The notes under the pieces were generated by a model that saw nothing but the letters and a program-made list of their open reading frames with translations, did not search any database and was not told where the DNA came from. Below are positions 7,785 through 15,516 of a DNA stretch of 64,000 nt, one piece after another. Position 1 is the first letter of the stretch; each line of letters starts with the position of its first letter. The position numbers and the translations under genes are program-made. The DNA comes from Methylomonas koyamae (GTDB taxonomy: Bacteria > Pseudomonadota > Gammaproteobacteria > Methylococcales > Methylomonadaceae), in contig NZ_AP019777.1 in the NCBI RefSeq assembly GCF_019669905.1, positions 1,860,001 through 1,924,000 on the forward strand, given 5' to 3'.

Positions 7785-8009
7785 GTGGGATTCTTTTCGA
7801 GTTATCGCGACCAAATCGACCTGCCAACAGGTTACACGGTGCAAACATGTATTTCCGATTCGTTGAACGCAATGGATTTAATACCGGCGCCGTTTTTTAT
7901 CCTCGGGCTTATTTTGGGTTGGGCGTCGTTCTGGCTTATTGCCTATTCAATCGATTATCGAGCGTTGAAGTATTGGATAATTCGTTTTATGCGGTCGCGT
8001 CGTGGTTGA
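7785..8009 (+). CDS. small inner-membrane protein of the phage
   Basis: A 74-residue protein with one strong hydrophobic segment (about residues 36-55, FFILGLILGWASFWLIAYSI) and a basic C-terminus (RFMRSRRG). I use the GTG at 7785 after TAGGGGGTTAAT, the phage's standard ribosome binding site; an ATG two bases earlier opens only a 27-codon frame. Its end overlaps the putative GTG start of the integrase at 8002. Function unknown; a virion or assembly membrane protein is plausible. Confidence 0.5.
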   Translation: MGFFSSYRDQIDLPTGYTVQTCISDSLNAMDLIPAPFFILGLILGWASFWLIAYSIDYRALKYWIIRFMRSRRG

Positions 8010-8245
8010 GCCAAAAAAAAGCGGTGATAAGTGGCTAGTAGACTTTCGGCCGGACGGTGTGTCCGGTCGTCGTATCATTCGAAAATTTGAAACTAAGGCC
8101 GACGCTAACCGCTTCATCAAAGATTTTCTATCAGGCCGAATTGAGCCGCTAGCAGGCTGGTGAAAAACTCCCAAAGCTGCAGTCATCAAGGCGCATAGCC
8201 TCAGCAAACAAGTAAAATAGCGCATCTAAATTGGAGAAGCCCCCC

Positions 8246-9343
8246 ATGCGCGGACACGATGCCATTCAAAATAGCTGGTTCAGCTACGTTAGCCTGGAAG
8301 ACCGTATTCCCAAACAGCATCCGTTGCGTCGTTTACGGCTACTCGTCGATGGCGTATTGGCCTCTATGGATGCGGTCTTTGCCGAATGCTACTCCCATAC
8401 TGGCCGCCCGTCGATTGCGCCCGAAAAACTGCTGCGCGCCTTGCTATTGCAAGTGCTGTACACCGTTCGTAGCGAACGCCAGTTGATGGAACAGCTGGAC
8501 TACAACCTGCTGTTTCGCTGGTTTGTCGGTTTGGGTATCGACGATGCTGTCTGGGAACGCAGCGTGTTCAGCGCCAACCGCGAGCGCCTGCTGTCCGAAG
8601 CACTGAGTCGCGAGTTTTTTGAGCGGGTCTTGGCCATTGCCGAATGGCAAAACCTGGTGTCCGACGAACACTTCAGTGTCGACGGCAGCCTGATCGAAGC
8701 CTGGGCCTCGCACAAAAGCTTCGTGAAGAAAGACGGCAGCGGTCCTGATAAACCCGCCGGCCGCAATCCCGAGGTCGACTTCAGCGGCGAAAAGCGCAGC
8801 AATGCCACGCATCAGAGCACGACAGACCCCGAAGCGCGGCTTTACAAGAAAGGCGAATACACCGAGGCCAAACTGCGTTACATCACCCATGCCCTATCCG
8901 AGAATCGTAACGGCCTGATTGTCGATGTCGAAACCACCCAAGCCACCGGCACCGCTGAAATCGAAGCCGCGCAAACAATGATCAAACGCCGTGTTCCCAA
9001 AGGCGGCAGCGTCGGTGCCGACAAAGGCTATGACCAACCGGCGTTCGTCAACAAACTCAAGACGCAAGACATCAAAGCCCATGTTGCTCGCAAAAAGACC
9101 GGCAGTGCCGTCGATGGCCGCACCGCGCGCGGCAAAGCGTACGCTCAAAGCCTCAAGCGCCGCAAAATCGTCGAAGAAGCCTTCGGCTGGATCAAGACCG
9201 TCGGGGGCCTGCGTAAAACCCGCCACATCGGCTTAGCCAAAGTCGCAGGTCAGGCCTTGTTTTGCTTTGCCGCCTACAACCTGACGCGCTTGCTCAACCT
9301 ATTGGTGTTCACGCCGAAACCGGCGTGGAGTGCGCCCACCTAG
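8246..9343 (+). CDS. IS5-family transposase
   Basis: A 365-residue DDE transposase. The N-terminal part has the SYVSLEDRIPKQHPLRRLR stretch typical of the DUF772 domain. The DDE domain follows: HFSVDGSLIEAW supplies the first Asp, VGADKGYD the second, and the Glu is probably in the RRKIVEEAFGWIKT motif near residue 315. I start at the ATG at 8246, with GGAGAAG just upstream. It cuts and joins IS ends. Its CDS is complete here, in contrast to the copy cut by the window end at 63137. Confidence 0.92.
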   Translation: MRGHDAIQNSWFSYVSLEDRIPKQHPLRRLRLLVDGVLASMDAVFAECYSHTGRPSIAPEKLLRALLLQVLYTVRSERQLMEQLDYNLLFRWFVGLGIDDAVWERSVFSANRERLLSEALSREFFERVLAIAEWQNLVSDEHFSVDGSLIEAWASHKSFVKKDGSGPDKPAGRNPEVDFSGEKRSNATHQSTTDPEARLYKKGEYTEAKLRYITHALSENRNGLIVDVETTQATGTAEIEAAQTMIKRRVPKGGSVGADKGYDQPAFVNKLKTQDIKAHVARKKTGSAVDGRTARGKAYAQSLKRRKIVEEAFGWIKTVGGLRKTRHIGLAKVAGQALFCFAAYNLTRLLNLLVFTPKPAWSAPT

Positions 9344-9352
9344 GGCGAAGTG

Positions 9353-9385
9353 CGCCTGAAAACCGTCCACAGACGGCTTCAGGCG
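9353..9385. terminator. hairpin downstream of the transposase
   Basis: CGCCTGAA (9353-9360) pairs with TTCAGGCG (9378-9385), with an inner CCGTC/GACGG stem. It lies ten bases after the transposase stop and probably ends or stabilises its transcript. There is no strong T-run directly after the stem. Confidence 0.45.
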
Positions 9386-10495
9386 AATAAAAAGCCCTTG
9401 AAACAGGGGCAAAACGGTTGAAACTCGATGTCATGACCGATTTCAACACGAAAAAATCACGGAAACCGTGGGTAAGGGGAAATATCAGTGGGTTTTTCAC
9501 CAGCCTGCTAGGCGATAATCGGCGTTTATCTCAATTAATTTCCGATTGGTACGACTTGCACGGGGTAAGCCTGAAAAGTGCGGTTGGTACGAAAAGACGC
9601 CTTTTAGCGTTGGCGCATTCTCTTGGTGATCCGGTTGCCCAAAAGTTAAGCGTTCCTGATTTTTCCAAGTATCGCCGCTCTCGGCTCGATGCTGGCATTT
9701 CGCCGGCAACTCTCAATCGTGAGCTGCAAACGCTTAAAGCGGTGTTTCGGGAGTTGAAGCGATTGTCTGTCATTGACTACGAAAGCCCGCTGCAAACCGT
9801 TCGCAAGCTTCACCAGGCCAAAACCGAATTGAGCTATTTGACCCATAATCAAATCGCCCGGCTGTTGAGCGAGTGCCGAAAATCCCGCAATCGTGGCTTG
9901 TTCTATGTGGCTTTGGTCTCGCTGGCGACCGGTGCCAGGTGGTCGGAATCGGAGTCTTTGACGTTGCGGAACTGTAAAAATGGCGGGTTCACCTTTTGCA
10001 ATACCAAAAACGGATCCGATAGATTCGTACCGGTTTCGGCCGATGTGTTCGAAGTCGTTACCGCCTTTCTCGGTTCTGAGTCCTTCACCTCTTGCCGTAC
10101 TTCGTTTTCGCGAGCGTTGAAGCGCGCGTCTATTCAGTTGCCACCCGGCCAGGCTACCCATGTGCTTCGCCATACGTTCGCGAGTCATTTCGTTATGGCC
10201 GGCGGAAACCTTCGCAGCCTTCAAACAATACTCGGCCATTCCTCTTTGACCGTAACAACGCGTTACGCTCATTTGTCCCCGGATTACCTTGGCCAGGCTG
10301 TTACGTGCGGACCGTTATCAGTTTTTACAGGTGGTAACAATGTGGAAAGCGGCGATACTGCTCTAAAAATAACGGATTTTTAATGGCTTCAAGCCATTGA
10401 TATTAAACAAGAAAAATTGAAGGTTTCGCGGGGCTGGTAACTGGTGCGAGCATTGGCTATGCTCGGCCGTTTTCAGATATCGTTCAGGAGGCGGC

Positions 10496-11134
10496 ATGCC
10501 GATTACCCCCGTTATTTTTCCGGAGTTGGTCCGGGCTTTGATCGCCGTTATCGACGCTAACGCCGCTGAGGTTACCGAATTGGACCAGGCGATAGGCGAC
10601 GGTGACCATGTCTTTAATTTGCAACGCGGTTTGCAGGCGTTACAACAGCATGCCGAGGAAATTGCGGCGCTGGATTGGCCGGCGGCCTGGCAAAAGATAG
10701 GGATGACCGTGATGTCGGCCGTCGGCGGCGCTTCGGGATCGTTGTATGCTACGCTGTTTATCGGCTTGGCCAAGCATGGCCGCGACCAAGCTGCGGACGT
10801 TTGCGGTTTTTCGGAAGCGTTGCTGCAAGCGGTGGAAGCGGTCAAGCAGCGTGGCAAGGCGGATGTCGGCGAAAAAACCATGTTGGATGTATTGGTGCCG
10901 GCCGCTCAGGCCTTGCATGCGGAGGCGGCGGCGAATAGCGCGCTGCCGACGATTTTGGCGCGTTTGCGCCAAGTCGCCGCGGACGGGGCCGAAGCCACGC
11001 GGGATATGGTGGCAACCAAGGGCAGGGCCTCGTTTCTCGGCGAACGCAGCAAAGGCCATGTCGATGCCGGTGCCAAAACCGCACAGTTGATGATCGCAGC
11101 GATCGCCGACGTGCTGGATAAGACGCCTACTTAA
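10496..11134 (+). CDS. dhaL: dihydroxyacetone kinase subunit DhaL
   Basis: A 212-residue homologue of the nucleotide-binding DhaL subunit, which transfers phosphate to dihydroxyacetone bound on DhaK. It shows the Mg-ADP-binding motif AIGDGDHVFN (residues 32-41), GGASGSLY and the late RASFLGERSKGHVDAGA motif of the family. An AGGAGG ribosome binding site precedes the ATG. It runs towards dhaK on the opposite strand with only 16 bases between the stops, unlike the usual dhaKL co-directional operon. No DhaM or PTS gene is nearby, so the phosphate donor (ATP or a distant PTS) is unclear. Confidence 0.88.
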   Translation: MPITPVIFPELVRALIAVIDANAAEVTELDQAIGDGDHVFNLQRGLQALQQHAEEIAALDWPAAWQKIGMTVMSAVGGASGSLYATLFIGLAKHGRDQAADVCGFSEALLQAVEAVKQRGKADVGEKTMLDVLVPAAQALHAEAAANSALPTILARLRQVAADGAEATRDMVATKGRASFLGERSKGHVDAGAKTAQLMIAAIADVLDKTPT

Positions 11135-11150
11135 AGCCGGCCTGGGCGGG

Positions 11151-12137
11151 CTAACAGCCCCAGCGCAGTGCTGCAGTATTTACCGGCGCGTCCCAGTAGG
11201 CCAGCATCTCGTCGTCCAGCAGGGTCAAGGTCAGCGAGCAGCCGGCCATGTCCAGTGACGTCGTGAAATTGCCGACCAAACTACGTTGAATGTTCAGTCC
11301 GCGCCGGTTGAACTGCTGCCAGGCCAGTTCGTAAATCGAATGCAGCTCGATTAACGGCGTTGCGCCGAAGCCGTTGACGTGCAGCAAGGCATGTTGCCCG
11401 GCGCCAATCTGCAATTCGTCGGCAATGTGCTCGGCCAATTGGGCGACGATTTCGCTGGCCCCGGCCAGTTTGACGGTTTCCCGGCCGCGTTCGCCGTGGA
11501 TGCCGACGCCGTATTCCATTTCGTCCTCGGCCAGCGCGAACGTGGGGTGGCCCAGCGCGGGTACCGTGCAACTGGTAAGCGCTACGCCCAGCGATGCGGT
11601 TGCTTGATTGACGCGTTCGCCCAGGGCCTTGCAACTGGCAAGGTCGGCACCGGCTTCCGCCGCGGCACCGACGATCTTTTCGACAATCGTAGTGCCGGCT
11701 ACGCCGCGCCGGCCGATGCTATGCGATTTCGGCAGAGAGATGTCGTCGTTGACCAAGACGCTGGCATTCGGCAGCGCTAGCATTTCCCCGGCCATTTCGA
11801 AATTCATCACGTCGCCGGCGTAGTTTTTGACGATGAACAATACGCCGGCGCCGCCGTCGACGGCTTCGGCTGCGGCCATCATCTGGTCCGGCGTCGGCGA
11901 GGTGAACACTTGGCCGGGGCAGGCGGCGTCGAGCATGCCGAAGCCGACGAAGCCGCTATGCAGCGGTTCGTGGCCGGAGCCGCCGCCGGAGATCAGCGCT
12001 ACCTTGCCGGATTTCCGTTGTTTGCGGTAGACGAAGCGCGGTTCCGGATTCAAGTCCAGGATGTCGGCATGGGCCTTGGCAAAGCCTTGCAGGCTGGTAT
12101 CGAGCAAGCTGTTGGGATCGTCGATGAATTTTTTCAT
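11151..12137 (-). CDS. dhaK: dihydroxyacetone kinase subunit DhaK
   Basis: A 328-residue substrate-binding subunit that holds dihydroxyacetone covalently on a histidine. Visible are GGGSGHEP (residues 51-58), KNYAGD (104-109), GRRGVAGT (142-149) and the GVGIHGERG segment with the substrate-binding His214. The length is normal. The start at 12137 has GCGGAGA upstream. It follows a HAD-family phosphatase gene by 29 bases on the same strand, suggesting a two-gene unit. Its partner dhaL is convergent. In a one-carbon-assimilating bacterium this enzyme could feed dihydroxyacetone into triose phosphates; that context is inferred. Confidence 0.9.
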   Translation of the reverse strand: MKKFIDDPNSLLDTSLQGFAKAHADILDLNPEPRFVYRKQRKSGKVALISGGGSGHEPLHSGFVGFGMLDAACPGQVFTSPTPDQMMAAAEAVDGGAGVLFIVKNYAGDVMNFEMAGEMLALPNASVLVNDDISLPKSHSIGRRGVAGTTIVEKIVGAAAEAGADLASCKALGERVNQATASLGVALTSCTVPALGHPTFALAEDEMEYGVGIHGERGRETVKLAGASEIVAQLAEHIADELQIGAGQHALLHVNGFGATPLIELHSIYELAWQQFNRRGLNIQRSLVGNFTTSLDMAGCSLTLTLLDDEMLAYWDAPVNTAALRWGC

Positions 12138-12166
12138 GGAATGTCTCCGCGAATTTAAAGAGAGAA

Positions 12167-12988
12167 TCAGGCCGGTAAATCCAGCAGCATCCGGGTGACG
12201 TCGCGGATATCCGGCACGATCCAGGTCGGGCCGAAGTCGGCGGCTTCCACGTCGGCCCGGCTGGAAACGCCGCTGAGTACCATCAGGCTGCGGATGCCGG
12301 TACGCACAGCGCCGAGAATATCGGTATCCAGGCGGTCGCCGATGGCTATGGTCCGCTCGGGGGGCGTGTTCAGCAAGCCCAGCGCTTGACGGTAGATGAT
12401 CGGCTCCGGTTTGCCGATGATCATCGGCTTGACGCCGGTGGTGGCGGTTAACGCTGCCAGGATCGCGCCGTTGCCATGGGTTTCGCCGCGCTCGGTGGGT
12501 AGCGACATGTCGCCGTTGGTACCAATGAAGTGCGCGCCGGCTCGCAAGTTCAGCGTTGCGGTAGCAAGTTTGTCCCAGCTCAGCTCGCGGTCCATGCCGC
12601 AAACCACCAGGTGTGCCCGGGTTTGCGGTTCGGTATCGTTGAGTCCGGTCAAGGTAAAGCCCAAATCGATCAAAGGTTGGCGGGCGCCGATGCCGCCGAT
12701 CACAAACACTCGGGTCGATTGCGGTTGGTAGCGCTGCGCCAAATATAAAGCGGTGGCCATGCCGGAGGTCAGAATTTCGTGTAAGCCAACTTCGACGCCC
12801 ATGCCGGCCAATTTGGCAACATACTGTTCGGCGGTCATACTGGCGTTGTTGGTGGCCAATACAAAGGGCAGTTGCCGATTGCGCAGGGCCTGGAAGAAAT
12901 CGCCGATGCCGGTCTGGGCGCGGTCGCCATGCCATAACACGCCGTCCATGTCGATGATTAAGCCGCGGACGTCGTTGAATTCTTGCAT
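12167..12988 (-). CDS. HAD-IIA family phosphatase (NagD/phosphoglycolate phosphatase-like)
   Basis: A 273-residue HAD hydrolase. The catalytic DMDGVL is near residue 12, followed by an ATNNAS motif II, a C2-type cap, and late IGKPEP and IAIGDRLDTDILGA motifs carrying the conserved Lys and acidic residues. This is the class IIA architecture shared by NagD, 4-nitrophenylphosphatase and glycerol-3-phosphate/phosphoglycolate phosphatases; the substrate cannot be told from the sequence. Start set at 12988 so that the DxD motif sits near the N-terminus; a start at 13024 is possible. Co-directional with dhaK, so the substrate may be a triose phosphate, but that is a guess. Confidence 0.85.
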   Translation of the reverse strand: MQEFNDVRGLIIDMDGVLWHGDRAQTGIGDFFQALRNRQLPFVLATNNASMTAEQYVAKLAGMGVEVGLHEILTSGMATALYLAQRYQPQSTRVFVIGGIGARQPLIDLGFTLTGLNDTEPQTRAHLVVCGMDRELSWDKLATATLNLRAGAHFIGTNGDMSLPTERGETHGNGAILAALTATTGVKPMIIGKPEPIIYRQALGLLNTPPERTIAIGDRLDTDILGAVRTGIRSLMVLSGVSSRADVEAADFGPTWIVPDIRDVTRMLLDLPA

Positions 12989-13148
12989 AACTGGTTTCGA
13001 TGGTCGATGTTGGCGAAATGGCAAATGCCGGCTCGTAAACGGGTCGAAAACGAGCGGAACCGGGCTCTAAACGGCCGGCTAACAGGCGGCGAAGAATTGC
13101 ATAAAAAGCCGTGCGTTGTCCAGTTCGTGGCGGAGTGCGTGTTTTTGC

Positions 13149-13177
13149 TTGACGAAATGCGGATAACCTAGTTTAAT
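13149..13177 (+). promoter_or_regulatory. promoter of the tRNA-Phe pair
   Basis: TTGACG (13149-13154) and TTTAAT (13172-13177) are separated by 17 bases and lie 18 bases before the first tRNA-Phe, a good sigma-70 arrangement for a stable RNA gene. The sequence after the -10 is GC-rich, as in stringently controlled promoters. Confidence 0.65.
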
Positions 13178-13194
13178 GGACGGCTCTTAACGCC

Positions 13195-13270
<76 letters not shown>

Positions 13271-13292
13271 CAGATTTTTTGGATAGGCCGTA

Positions 13293-13368
<76 letters not shown>

Positions 13369-13390
13369 TTCCTAAGCGTGGTTTGAAAAA

Positions 13391-13420
13391 CCGAAAGCCC
13401 CTTTATGGGGTTTTTTGTTT
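13391..13420 (+). terminator. rho-independent terminator after the tRNA-Phe genes
   Basis: AAAGCCCC and GGGGTTTTTT form a short hairpin (CCCC/GGGG with A-T flanks, loop TTTAT) followed by TTTTTTGTTTT. It ends the tRNA transcript before the rimP operon. Confidence 0.8.
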
Positions 13421-13468
13421 TGTGGGCTTTCGAAAACGGAATCCCAAGGCAGTGTTTGACGTTTATGG

Positions 13469-13492
13469 AAGAGCCTGAGGCTCTTTTTTTTT
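13469..13492 (+). terminator. terminator or attenuator in the rimP-nusA leader
   Basis: AAGAGCC (13469-13475) and GGCTCTT (13479-13485) form a perfect stem with a TGA loop, followed by a run of T. It stands only about 24 bases before the rimP start, so it could be a second tRNA terminator or an attenuator in the leader of the nusA operon, where NusA is known to autoregulate in other bacteria. Which one applies depends on where the rimP promoter lies. Confidence 0.7.
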
Positions 13493-13515
13493 GGGTTTGA
13501 AAAGGCGAGACGGCA

Positions 13516-14001
13516 ATGAAACAGGCTCCGGAACACTTGGTGGATTTGATTGAGCCCATCGTGGAAGGATTGGGTTACGAATGCGTGGGCATCGAATATA
13601 ACCCGCATCCTTCGCACGGTATGCTGCGCGTTTATATCGACAGCGAACAAGGTATTTTGTTGGACGACTGCAGCAAAGTTAGCCACCAGTTGAGCGGCAT
13701 GCTCGACGTCGAAGATCCGATTCCCGGCGAGTACCAGTTGGAAGTGTCTTCGCCCGGCGCCGACCGGCCGTTTTTCAAACCAAGCCAGTTTCAGCGTTTT
13801 GTCGGCAGTAAAGTCAATATCAGCCTGTTTAAGCCGATCGATAAGCGGCGCAAACTCAGCGGCGAAATCAAAAGCGTCGACGGCGAGGCGGTAGTGATTC
13901 AAGAAGGCGAAAAGTTATTCAGCGTGCCGTTTCAGGCAATGAGCAAGGCGCGCTTGGCGCCGGATTACGATTTTAATAGAGGAGGTCGCAGTGGCGAATA
14001 A
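13516..14001 (+). CDS. rimP: ribosome maturation factor RimP
   Basis: A 161-residue protein needed for 30S subunit maturation. The N-terminal alpha/beta domain contains CVGIEYNP and LRVYIDSEQGI, followed by the family signature SSPGADRPF (residues about 78-86) and a C-terminal SH3-like beta domain. It is the first gene of the rimP-nusA-infB-rbfA-truB-rpsO-pnp string. It overlaps nusA by 11 bases, and the GAGGAGG near its end serves as ribosome binding site for nusA. Confidence 0.96.
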   Translation: MKQAPEHLVDLIEPIVEGLGYECVGIEYNPHPSHGMLRVYIDSEQGILLDDCSKVSHQLSGMLDVEDPIPGEYQLEVSSPGADRPFFKPSQFQRFVGSKVNISLFKPIDKRRKLSGEIKSVDGEAVVIQEGEKLFSVPFQAMSKARLAPDYDFNRGGRSGE

Positions 14002-15502
14002 AGAAATTCTATTGGTGGCGGATGTTTTTGCCAACGAAAAAGAAATCGATAAGGAAATCATCTTTCAGGCGATCGAATCGGCACTGGAAGCGGCCACCGT
14101 CAAACGTTACGAAAATCCGGTTAAAGTTCGGGTTGCGGTCAACCGCCAGACCGGGGACTACCTGACCTATCGCCGCTGGCAAGTGGTCGACGCCAATCCG
14201 GAAATCAACGGCGATGTCGAGCATCCCGGCTGGCAGATTCTGTTGGAAGCCGCCCAGCTCGACAACCCCGAGGTGCAGGTCGGCGATTACGTCGAAGAAG
14301 AGATCGAATCCGTTGCCTTTTGCCGGATTGCCGCACAAACCGCCAAGCAGGTGATTATCCAGAAAGTGCGCGAAGCGGAACGCAAAAAAATCGTCGAGGC
14401 ATACCAGGACCGGGTGGGCGAGCTGGTGACCGGCGTTGTCAAACGGCTGGAAAAGGGCAGCGTGTATCTGGATTTGGGCGGCCACGTCGAGGCTTACATT
14501 GCGCGCGAAGATATGATTCCGAAAGAGCCGGTACGCATGGGCGACCGGGTGCGCGGTTACTTGAAAGCGGTGCGTTCCGAACCGCGCGGCCCGCAGTTGT
14601 TCGTCAGCCGTACCGCGCCGGAGTTGCTGATTGCCCTGTTTCGCCTGGAAGTGCCTGAAGTGGGCGAGGGTTTGATCGACATTCTGGCTGCGGCGCGCGA
14701 TCCGGGGTCGCGGGCAAAAATCGCCGTCAGAGCCAACGACCCGCGCTTGGATCCGGTCGGTGCCTGCGTCGGTATGCGCGGTTCGCGGGTGCAGGCGATT
14801 TCCAACGAATTGGCCGGCGAACGGGTGGATATCATCCTGTGGAACGCCAACGACGCCCAGTTCGTGATTAATGCCATGTCGCCGGCCGAAATCCAATCGA
14901 TCGTGGTCGACGAAGATAAGCACAGCATGGATGTGGCGGTCGCGACCGACAGCCTGTCGCAAGCGATCGGCCGCGGCGGCCAAAACGTGCGTTTGGCCAC
15001 CGAATTGACCGGTTGGGAATTGAATATTCTCGATGCCGCCCAGGTCGGTAAAAACCACGATGAAGCGGCCGCTAAGGCCAAGCAGCAGTTCATGGATTTG
15101 CTGGACGTCGATGAAGAAATCGCCGGCATCCTGGTCGATGTTGGATTGAATAACGTCGAGGAAATTGCCTATATCCCGGTCGACGAAATGCTGGAAATCG
15201 AAGGTTTCGACGAGGAATTGGTCGAAGCTCTGCGCAGCCGCGCCAAAGACGCATTGTTGATCAGTGCGATCGCCTCGGAAGAGAAAATCGAAACCGCCGA
15301 ACCGAGTCCGGAGTTATTGGCCATGGAAGGTATGAGCGAGGAGTTAGCTAGAGAGATGGCGGCCAAAGGCATCGTGACTTTGGACGATCTGGCGGAGCAG
15401 GCCATCGATGATATTATCGAATTTACCGGAATGACCGAAGAGCGTGCTGGTAAACTAATCATGAAAGCCCGCGAGTCTTGGTTCGCAGAGGATAAGGGCT
15501 GA
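13991..15502 (+). CDS. nusA: transcription termination/antitermination factor NusA
   Basis: A 503-residue RNA polymerase-binding factor. In order: N-terminal polymerase-binding domain (to about residue 125), S1 domain (about 135-200), two KH domains ([18 protein letters not shown] and [17 protein letters not shown]), and two C-terminal acidic repeats that end the protein ([23 protein letters not shown]). The GTG start is preceded by GAGGAGG within rimP. Length and domain order equal those of E. coli NusA. Confidence 0.97.
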   Translation: MANKEILLVADVFANEKEIDKEIIFQAIESALEAATVKRYENPVKVRVAVNRQTGDYLTYRRWQVVDANPEINGDVEHPGWQILLEAAQLDNPEVQVGDYVEEEIESVAFCRIAAQTAKQVIIQKVREAERKKIVEAYQDRVGELVTGVVKRLEKGSVYLDLGGHVEAYIAREDMIPKEPVRMGDRVRGYLKAVRSEPRGPQLFVSRTAPELLIALFRLEVPEVGEGLIDILAAARDPGSRAKIAVRANDPRLDPVGACVGMRGSRVQAISNELAGERVDIILWNANDAQFVINAMSPAEIQSIVVDEDKHSMDVAVATDSLSQAIGRGGQNVRLATELTGWELNILDAAQVGKNHDEAAAKAKQQFMDLLDVDEEIAGILVDVGLNNVEEIAYIPVDEMLEIEGFDEELVEALRSRAKDALLISAIASEEKIETAEPSPELLAMEGMSEELAREMAAKGIVTLDDLAEQAIDDIIEFTGMTEERAGKLIMKARESWFAEDKG

Positions 15503-15516
15503 GACCGGAGGATATT

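Larger units (their letters stand above)
8153..9507 (+). mobile_element. IS5-like insertion sequence, complete, 1355 bp
   Basis: The ends are CAGGCTGGTGAAAAAC on the left and the exact complement GTTTTTCACCAGCCTG on the right, a 16-bp perfect terminal inverted repeat. The 4-bp target duplication CTAG (8149-8152 and 9508-9511) fits the YTAR preference of IS5-group elements. One transposase gene lies inside. The element interrupts the phage integrase. A second copy begins at 63044 next to TTAA, and the shared sequence looks identical wherever I compared it, so transposition or copying was recent. Confidence 0.93.
8002..10383 (+). pseudogene. phage tyrosine integrase interrupted by an IS element
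   Basis: The first 151 bases (8002-8152) encode an integrase N-terminus containing WLVDFRPDG, typical of phage integrase arm-binding domains. The rest (9512-10383) encodes the core-binding and catalytic domains: ATGARWSE with the first Arg, HVLRHTFASH with HxxR, and LGHSSLTVTTRYAHL with the last His and the Tyr nucleophile. Removing the IS and one CTAG copy joins them in frame into a 340-residue protein. As it stands, a frame from 9418 inside the IS runs into the 3' part, so a shortened protein with a foreign N-terminus could be made. All catalytic residues survive. Confidence 0.9.

Noticed and set aside
10382..10398. AATGGCTT/AAGCCATT inverted repeat just after the integrase, considered as an attachment site
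   Set aside because: It is short, and no matching direct repeat can be sought because the left edge of the prophage is outside the window; it could equally be a small terminator.
11151..12935. 594-codon reading of dhaK with a long N-terminal extension
   Set aside because: The extension is Arg/His/Pro-rich and overlaps the phosphatase gene in another frame; the ATG at 12137 has a ribosome binding site and gives the normal DhaK length.
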